Origin: Actinosynnema sp. ALI-1.44
GTDB lineage: Bacteria > Actinomycetota > Actinomycetes > Mycobacteriales > Pseudonocardiaceae
Reading direction: 5' to 3'
Length of the DNA stretch: 64,000 bases
NCBI RefSeq assembly: GCF_001984155.1
Contig: NZ_MTQO01000025.1
Coordinates: 1-64,000 of the forward strand
Shown here: positions 60,521-64,000 of the stretch, one piece after another
Layout of the letters: every line of letters starts with the position of its first letter
Numbering within the stretch: the first letter of the stretch is position 1
The notes under the pieces: model-generated
Seen by the model: only the letters and a program-made list of their open reading frames with translations
Database searches by the model: none
Told to the model about the DNA's origin: nothing
Made by a program: the position numbers and the translations under genes

Positions 60521-61710
60521 CAAACAACACAAGGCAGAGGGCGTCGGCAGCCCGGCAAGCCCGCTCACACCCACGGTCGCAGTCGCGGTGGAGGTTGTGT
60601 CGTCGGGCCGCCCCGCCGGGCTACCGCGTCGAACTGCCTCGCCGGGGATCCGCCAACACCAACCGAACCATCATCGACGCCACTCGTCGAACCCAGCAGA
60701 GACAACGCCAAACCTGCACTAAAGCAATGAGTGGCCGCAACGGCCGCCACCCACACCGACAGCGCGCATAGCCGCTGAAACCCAGCGATTTCTCTGTCCC
60801 AATCGGCCAGAGCAAGTCGACAACCGCACAAGCCCGGTCAGCACAGGCCAGAGCCCGAGAAAGTGTGCGTACGAGCGCAGACCAGCCCTACCGTCCAGCG
60901 CAGCCGAGCCCGGTCGGCCGCGCGCCAGCGCAGGCCAGGCCCGCAAGTGGCGTACGCGTCAGCGCAGACTCAGCCACACGGGCCGCGCGCTAGCGCAGAG
61001 TGGTGCTTCGGGGGTGTCTCCTGCCCGTCGGCCTGGGCGAAGCCAACCACGGTCTGTCCAGAGGTCGGCCCACGACAACCAGCGCCAGCGCCAGCGGTAC
61101 CGATCCTCTTGATAGACCGTGGTTCCCTGGGGCAGGTCGACGGGCAGGGGACGCCCGCGCCCTGAAACCCCAGGTCATAAAAACATGCGCCGGGAAGAAC
61201 ACGACGCGAAGACCTTCTGCCCAGAGGTCTGCTCCCGGCGAGGGCCCTCCTTTTCACCCGGAGAACACCGCGGCATGACCATCACCGTGCGCGGGGCATA
61301 GATGTCCGAACCACCAGGGTCGCGGGGGTGAAAGAAGCCCTCGCCGGGAGGCAAGCCACCGAAAGGCAAAGGGTCGGGACGGGCTTCAGTGCCGGGTCGT
61401 GGCGCGGTGTCCCGGGTCAGGGGCGGGGTTTGTCCCTTCCGTACGGCCTGCCAGAGGCAACCACACGCGTCAAGAGGTCCGTGTGGCTGTCGCCGGGGCT
61501 GGTCGTGCTGGCGGACCTCTGGACACGTGTGGTTGGGCTGCGCCCAGGCCATACGGAAGGGACAAACCCCGAAGCACCGCTCTGTGTTCGCACACAAGCC
61601 GTCGAGCCGATTCCCGCCGTGCTGCACGAGCCGCAACACAGCCGTCGAACGGCTCCCGATCGAGGCAACGCGACTCGACGAAGCCGGTCGCCAAGGTCAG
61701 GCGCGAACAA
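60521..61710. repeat. 1.2-kb gene-free region rich in large inverted repeats
   Basis: Two long imperfect hairpins are built from one sequence family of about 58-60 bases: arms about 61012-61071 and 61103-61162, and arms about 61434-61490 and 61513-61571 (20 bases perfectly mirrored at 61434-61453/61552-61571). The outer arms of both start with a GGTGCTTCGGGG-like block. A third pair, CTCCCGGCGAGGGC (61232-61245) and its mirror (61337-61350), lies between them. Five AGCGCAG copies spaced 23-34 bases occur at 60874-60998. No supported gene was found. Confidence 0.7.
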
Positions 61711-61747
61711 CTGATGCCCCAGGCCTTCAGCGGGCCCGGGGCATCAG
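61711..61747 (-). terminator. Hairpin terminator of the FmdB-like gene
   Basis: CTGATGCCCC (61711-61720) mirrors GGGGCATCAG (61738-61747), extended inside by GGCC/GGCC. It lies 14 bases beyond the minus-strand stop. Confidence 0.65.
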
Positions 61748-61761
61748 TGAAGTTTCAGCTG

Positions 61762-62115
61762 TCAGGAAGCCTTGGCCGCCGACGCACTACCTGAACTCGA
61801 GCTCGACGAGCTTGAACTGGAGGACTCCGACTTCGTGCTGCTCGACGACGAGGACGAGGACGTCGACGCCGCCGCTGACGAGCTCTCGGCCTTGGCCGTG
61901 CTCTTCTCAGCGCTTCCGTTGGTGCCGTTCGTGCTGTTGGAGCGGCTGTCAGTGCGGTAGAAGCCGCTGCCCTTGAACACCACGCCCACGGAGCCGTACA
62001 GCTTCCGCAGCTTTCCCGAGCACTCGGGGCACACGGTCAGCGAAGGGTCGGTGAAGGCCTGGACCTGCTCGAACCGGTGATCGCACACGGTGCACGCGTA
62101 CTGGTAGGTCGGCAC
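61762..62115 (-). CDS. FmdB-family zinc-ribbon protein with polyserine tail (Ruc-like)
   Basis: The 117-residue protein has an N-terminal zinc ribbon, PTYQYACTVCDHRFEQVQAF then VCPECSGKLRKLYGSVGVVF (CxxC...CxxC), and the family end FKGSGFYRTDSR. The C-terminal 60 residues are disordered and very rich in Ser/Ala/Lys. It closely matches M. tuberculosis Rv0991c (Ruc), reported as a redox-switched chaperone whose zinc cysteines form disulfides on oxidation. GTG 62115 is used. It is next to the 5-FTHF cyclo-ligase gene, as in mycobacteria. Confidence 0.85.
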   Translation of the reverse strand: MPTYQYACTVCDHRFEQVQAFTDPSLTVCPECSGKLRKLYGSVGVVFKGSGFYRTDSRSNSTNGTNGSAEKSTAKAESSSAAASTSSSSSSSSTKSESSSSSSSSSSSGSASAAKAS

Positions 62116-62174
62116 GGGCTTTCTCTCCTTCGGGGACCGCGATACTCGCGTCTGGCAGTCTAGCACGGAGAGTG

Positions 62175-62753
62175 CTAAGCCTTTGTGGCTTCGACCACGC
62201 CTCCGGCGGGCGTCAGGACCGCCGTCATCCGCACGTCGTGCCGGTCAGCGGGCAGTTGCTCCAAGAATTCCTGGTCCCGGACCACACCTACCAACGCGGC
62301 GCCCTTCGCCGCATATACCAACGAGCGGTCATAGTGACCAGCGCCACGTCCCAGGCGCACTCCCGCCCTGTCCACAGCCAGTGCCGGGACCAGGATCACC
62401 GTCGCCGCGCTGATCGCCGCTGGTCCCAGGCGTTCGCCCGGCGGTTCCAGCAGCTTGTGCGGCCCTGGCCGCAGTGTGCCGTCGTAGACCGCCCAGTCCA
62501 GCGGGTTTCTGCCTGTCACGACCGGCAGCAGCACCCGGACCCCTTCGTTCACCAGTTCGTCCAGTACGTCACGGGAGCCCGGTTCGGTACCGATCGGCAC
62601 GTACGCACACACCGTCTGGCCTGCGTGAACCAGGTCGCGGACGCTGGCCGCCAGTGCCGTGGCCTCGGCTTCGCGGACTTCGGCGGGCACGGCGCGGCGG
62701 TCGGCCAGCAAGCGTTTGCGCCATTCGTCCTTGGTGGTGGGAACAGCAGTCAC
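62175..62753 (-). CDS. 5-formyltetrahydrofolate cyclo-ligase
   Basis: The 192-residue folate enzyme converts 5-formyl-THF to 5,10-methenyl-THF using ATP. It begins TTKDEWRKRLLADRRAVPAE. The substrate loop VCAYVPIGTEPGSRDVLDEL and the ATP-binding signature VDRAGVRLGRGAGHYDRSL are present. GTG start at 62753. It lies 25 bases from the divergent galU, so they share a promoter region, as in M. tuberculosis (Rv0992c/Rv0993). Confidence 0.92.
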   Translation of the reverse strand: MTAVPTTKDEWRKRLLADRRAVPAEVREAEATALAASVRDLVHAGQTVCAYVPIGTEPGSRDVLDELVNEGVRVLLPVVTGRNPLDWAVYDGTLRPGPHKLLEPPGERLGPAAISAATVILVPALAVDRAGVRLGRGAGHYDRSLVYAAKGAALVGVVRDQEFLEQLPADRHDVRMTAVLTPAGGVVEATKA

Positions 62754-62777
62754 GGCATGAGGTTAGGCTCACAATCC

Positions 62778-63665
62778 ATGAGCCCGTCGCTCGCATTCAA
62801 GACAGCAATCGTGCCCGCCGCAGGGCTTGGCACGCGTTTCCTGCCCACCACCAAGGCCGTGCCCAAGGAACTGCTGCCGGTGGTCGACACGCCGGGGATC
62901 GAACTCGTCGCGGCCGAGGCCGCCGAGGCGGGCGCGTCCCGGTTGGTGATCGTCACCTCGCCGGGCAAGGACGCGGTCGCCCAGTACTTCCGCCCCCAGC
63001 CGGAGCTCGAACAGACTCTTGCGGCCCGCGGCAAGGACGCCCTGCTCGAGAAGGTGCGGCGCGCGCCCGCACTGCTGAACGTGGAGACCGCGATCCAGGA
63101 GCAGGCGCTGGGCCTCGGTCACGCGGTCGCGTGCGCCGAACCCAACCTCGACGGCGACGACGACGCGGTCGCCGTGCTGCTGCCCGACGACCTGGTGCTC
63201 CCCACCGGCGTGCTCAAGCGGATGGCGGAGGTCCGTGCTCAGCGCGGCGGCAGCGTCCTGTGCGCGTTCGACATCCCCCGTGAGCAGATCTCCGCCTACG
63301 GCGTCTTCGACGTCGAGGACACCGCCGACGCCGACGTCAAGACCGTGCGCGGCATGGTCGAGAAGCCACCGGCCGACGAGGCTCCGTCGACCTTCGCCGC
63401 GGCCGGTCGTTACCTGCTTGACCGGGCGATCTTCGACGCGTTGAAGCGGATCACGCCCGGCGCGGGCGGCGAGCTGCAGTTGACCGACGCGATCGCGTTG
63501 CTGATCTCCGAAGGGCACCCCGTGCACGTGGTCGTGCACCGCGGTGGACGTCACGACCTGGGCAATCCTGGCGGTTTTCTGCGTGCCGCCGTGGACTTCG
63601 CACTCGATGACCCTGAGTATGGGCCCGGTCTGCGTGCGTGGTTGCGCGATCGGGTCAAGGACTAA
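62778..63665 (+). CDS. galU: UTP-glucose-1-phosphate uridylyltransferase
   Basis: The 295-residue enzyme makes UDP-glucose. The N-terminal nucleotide-binding motif is AIVPAAGLGTRFLPTTKAVP then KELLPVVDTPGIELV. Later motifs are LGLGHAVACAEPNL, VLLPDDLVLPTGVL, YGVFDVEDTADADVKTVRGM and GELQLTDAIALLI. Product UDP-glucose feeds cell-envelope glycans and is the co-substrate of GalT. It begins divergent from the cyclo-ligase and is followed by moeA after 16 bases, forming an operon. Confidence 0.95.
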   Translation: MSPSLAFKTAIVPAAGLGTRFLPTTKAVPKELLPVVDTPGIELVAAEAAEAGASRLVIVTSPGKDAVAQYFRPQPELEQTLAARGKDALLEKVRRAPALLNVETAIQEQALGLGHAVACAEPNLDGDDDAVAVLLPDDLVLPTGVLKRMAEVRAQRGGSVLCAFDIPREQISAYGVFDVEDTADADVKTVRGMVEKPPADEAPSTFAAAGRYLLDRAIFDALKRITPGAGGELQLTDAIALLISEGHPVHVVVHRGGRHDLGNPGGFLRAAVDFALDDPEYGPGLRAWLRDRVKD

Positions 63666-63681
63666 CACAGAGGTCGGGTGG

Positions 63682-64000
63682 ATGAGGTCAGTCGACGAGC
63701 AGCTCGCCAGGGCACTGGCCGCCGCGGTGCGGCCCGCGCCCGTGCGTGTGGCGATTTCCGAGGCGCAGGGGTTGCTCTGCGCCGAAGAGGTCGTCGCCGA
63801 ACACGCCCTCCCTGGCTTCGACCAGGCAGCGGTGGACGGCTACGCGGTGCGCAGCGTCGACGTGCAGTCGGCGGGCCGGGAGCCGGTGGTGCTCCCGGTC
63901 GTCGGTGAGATCCCGGCCGGATCAAGGCAGCCCCGCAGGCTGCAGCCGGGCCAGGCCGTCCGAGTCGACACAGGCGCGCCGCTGCCCACGTTGGCCGACG
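63682..64000 (+). CDS. moeA: Molybdopterin molybdotransferase, partial
   Basis: The first 106 residues are visible and the gene runs off the window. It reads MRSVDEQLARALAAAVRPAP, ISEAQGLLCAEEVVAEHALP, FDQAAVDGYAVRSVDV and RLQPGQAVRVDTGAPLP. The last matches the TGAPLP-type motif of MoeA, which inserts molybdate into adenylated molybdopterin. Together with moaB it gives late molybdenum-cofactor steps. Its place after galU equals Rv0993-Rv0994. Confidence 0.92.
   Translation, partial: MRSVDEQLARALAAAVRPAPVRVAISEAQGLLCAEEVVAEHALPGFDQAAVDGYAVRSVDVQSAGREPVVLPVVGEIPAGSRQPRRLQPGQAVRVDTGAPLPTLAD

Noticed and set aside
60850-61000. CRISPR-like array suggested by spaced AGCGCAG units
   Set aside because: The repeat is only seven bases, spacing is irregular and no cas genes are present. 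No CRISPR array was found anywhere in the window.

Overview
The window is high-GC actinomycete chromosome. GTG/TTG starts and purine-rich ribosome binding sites are common. Gene families such as DUF397, DUF5994, GAF-ANTAR regulators, DUF3558 lipoproteins and an MprAB/PepD set point to the Pseudonocardiaceae (Amycolatopsis/Kibdelosporangium-like). That placement is inferred from gene content and was not tested.

Region 1 (about 1-25 kb) is an accessory, decaying segment ending at a tRNA-Arg(CCT) gene (24981-25053). It mixes intact genes with many broken ones. Intact genes include an ECF sigma factor, a DUF3558 lipoprotein, a beta-helix protein, DUF397, a TPR protein, DUF5994, an acyl-CoA desaturase, two GAF-ANTAR regulators, an AI-2E permease, a VOC protein, an AraC regulator, a SnoaL-like protein and an FAD oxidoreductase. 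Remnants include a DNA methylase, an AbfB-domain gene stopped by an in-frame TGA, a frameshifted beta-helix paralog, a membrane protein, a Tn3 transposase and a plus-strand integrase. Its most striking feature is a minus-strand tyrosine recombinase found as two pieces 18 kb apart: the N-terminal arm at 24.1-24.4 kb and the catalytic part plus a GntR-like domain at 4.1-5.9 kb. Both broken ends carry GTAACC, which encodes Gly-Tyr in frame in each piece. This suggests an insertion into an integrase gene beside the tRNA.

Region 2 (25-35 kb) is stable chromosome. It holds a secreted penicillin acylase, an orphan NarL-type regulator, a TPR-GGDEF protein, a zinc-starvation set (C-minus L28, L33 and S18 paralogs divergent from a COG0523 protein across a Zur-like palindrome), a phosphatase, an SGNH hydrolase and a TRIC channel.

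Region 3 (35-64 kb) contains mprA, mprB, pepD/htrA, moaB, mscL, an FmdB/Ruc-like gene, 5-FTHF cyclo-ligase, galU and moeA. The order is that of the Mycobacterium tuberculosis Rv0981-Rv0994 block, but it is interrupted by inserted modules. One module is an Lrp regulator with an M20 peptidase. Another is an alpha-galactoside module (alpha-galactosidase, ABC transporter, DeoR regulator, galT). A third holds glycosyltransferases, a methyltransferase, a two-component system and an epimerase. Identical TCTCAG-N5-TCTCAG direct repeats lie before both mprA and pepD, so the two probably still share MprA control. A 1.2-kb gene-free stretch (60.5-61.7 kb) is packed with large inverted repeats of one sequence family.
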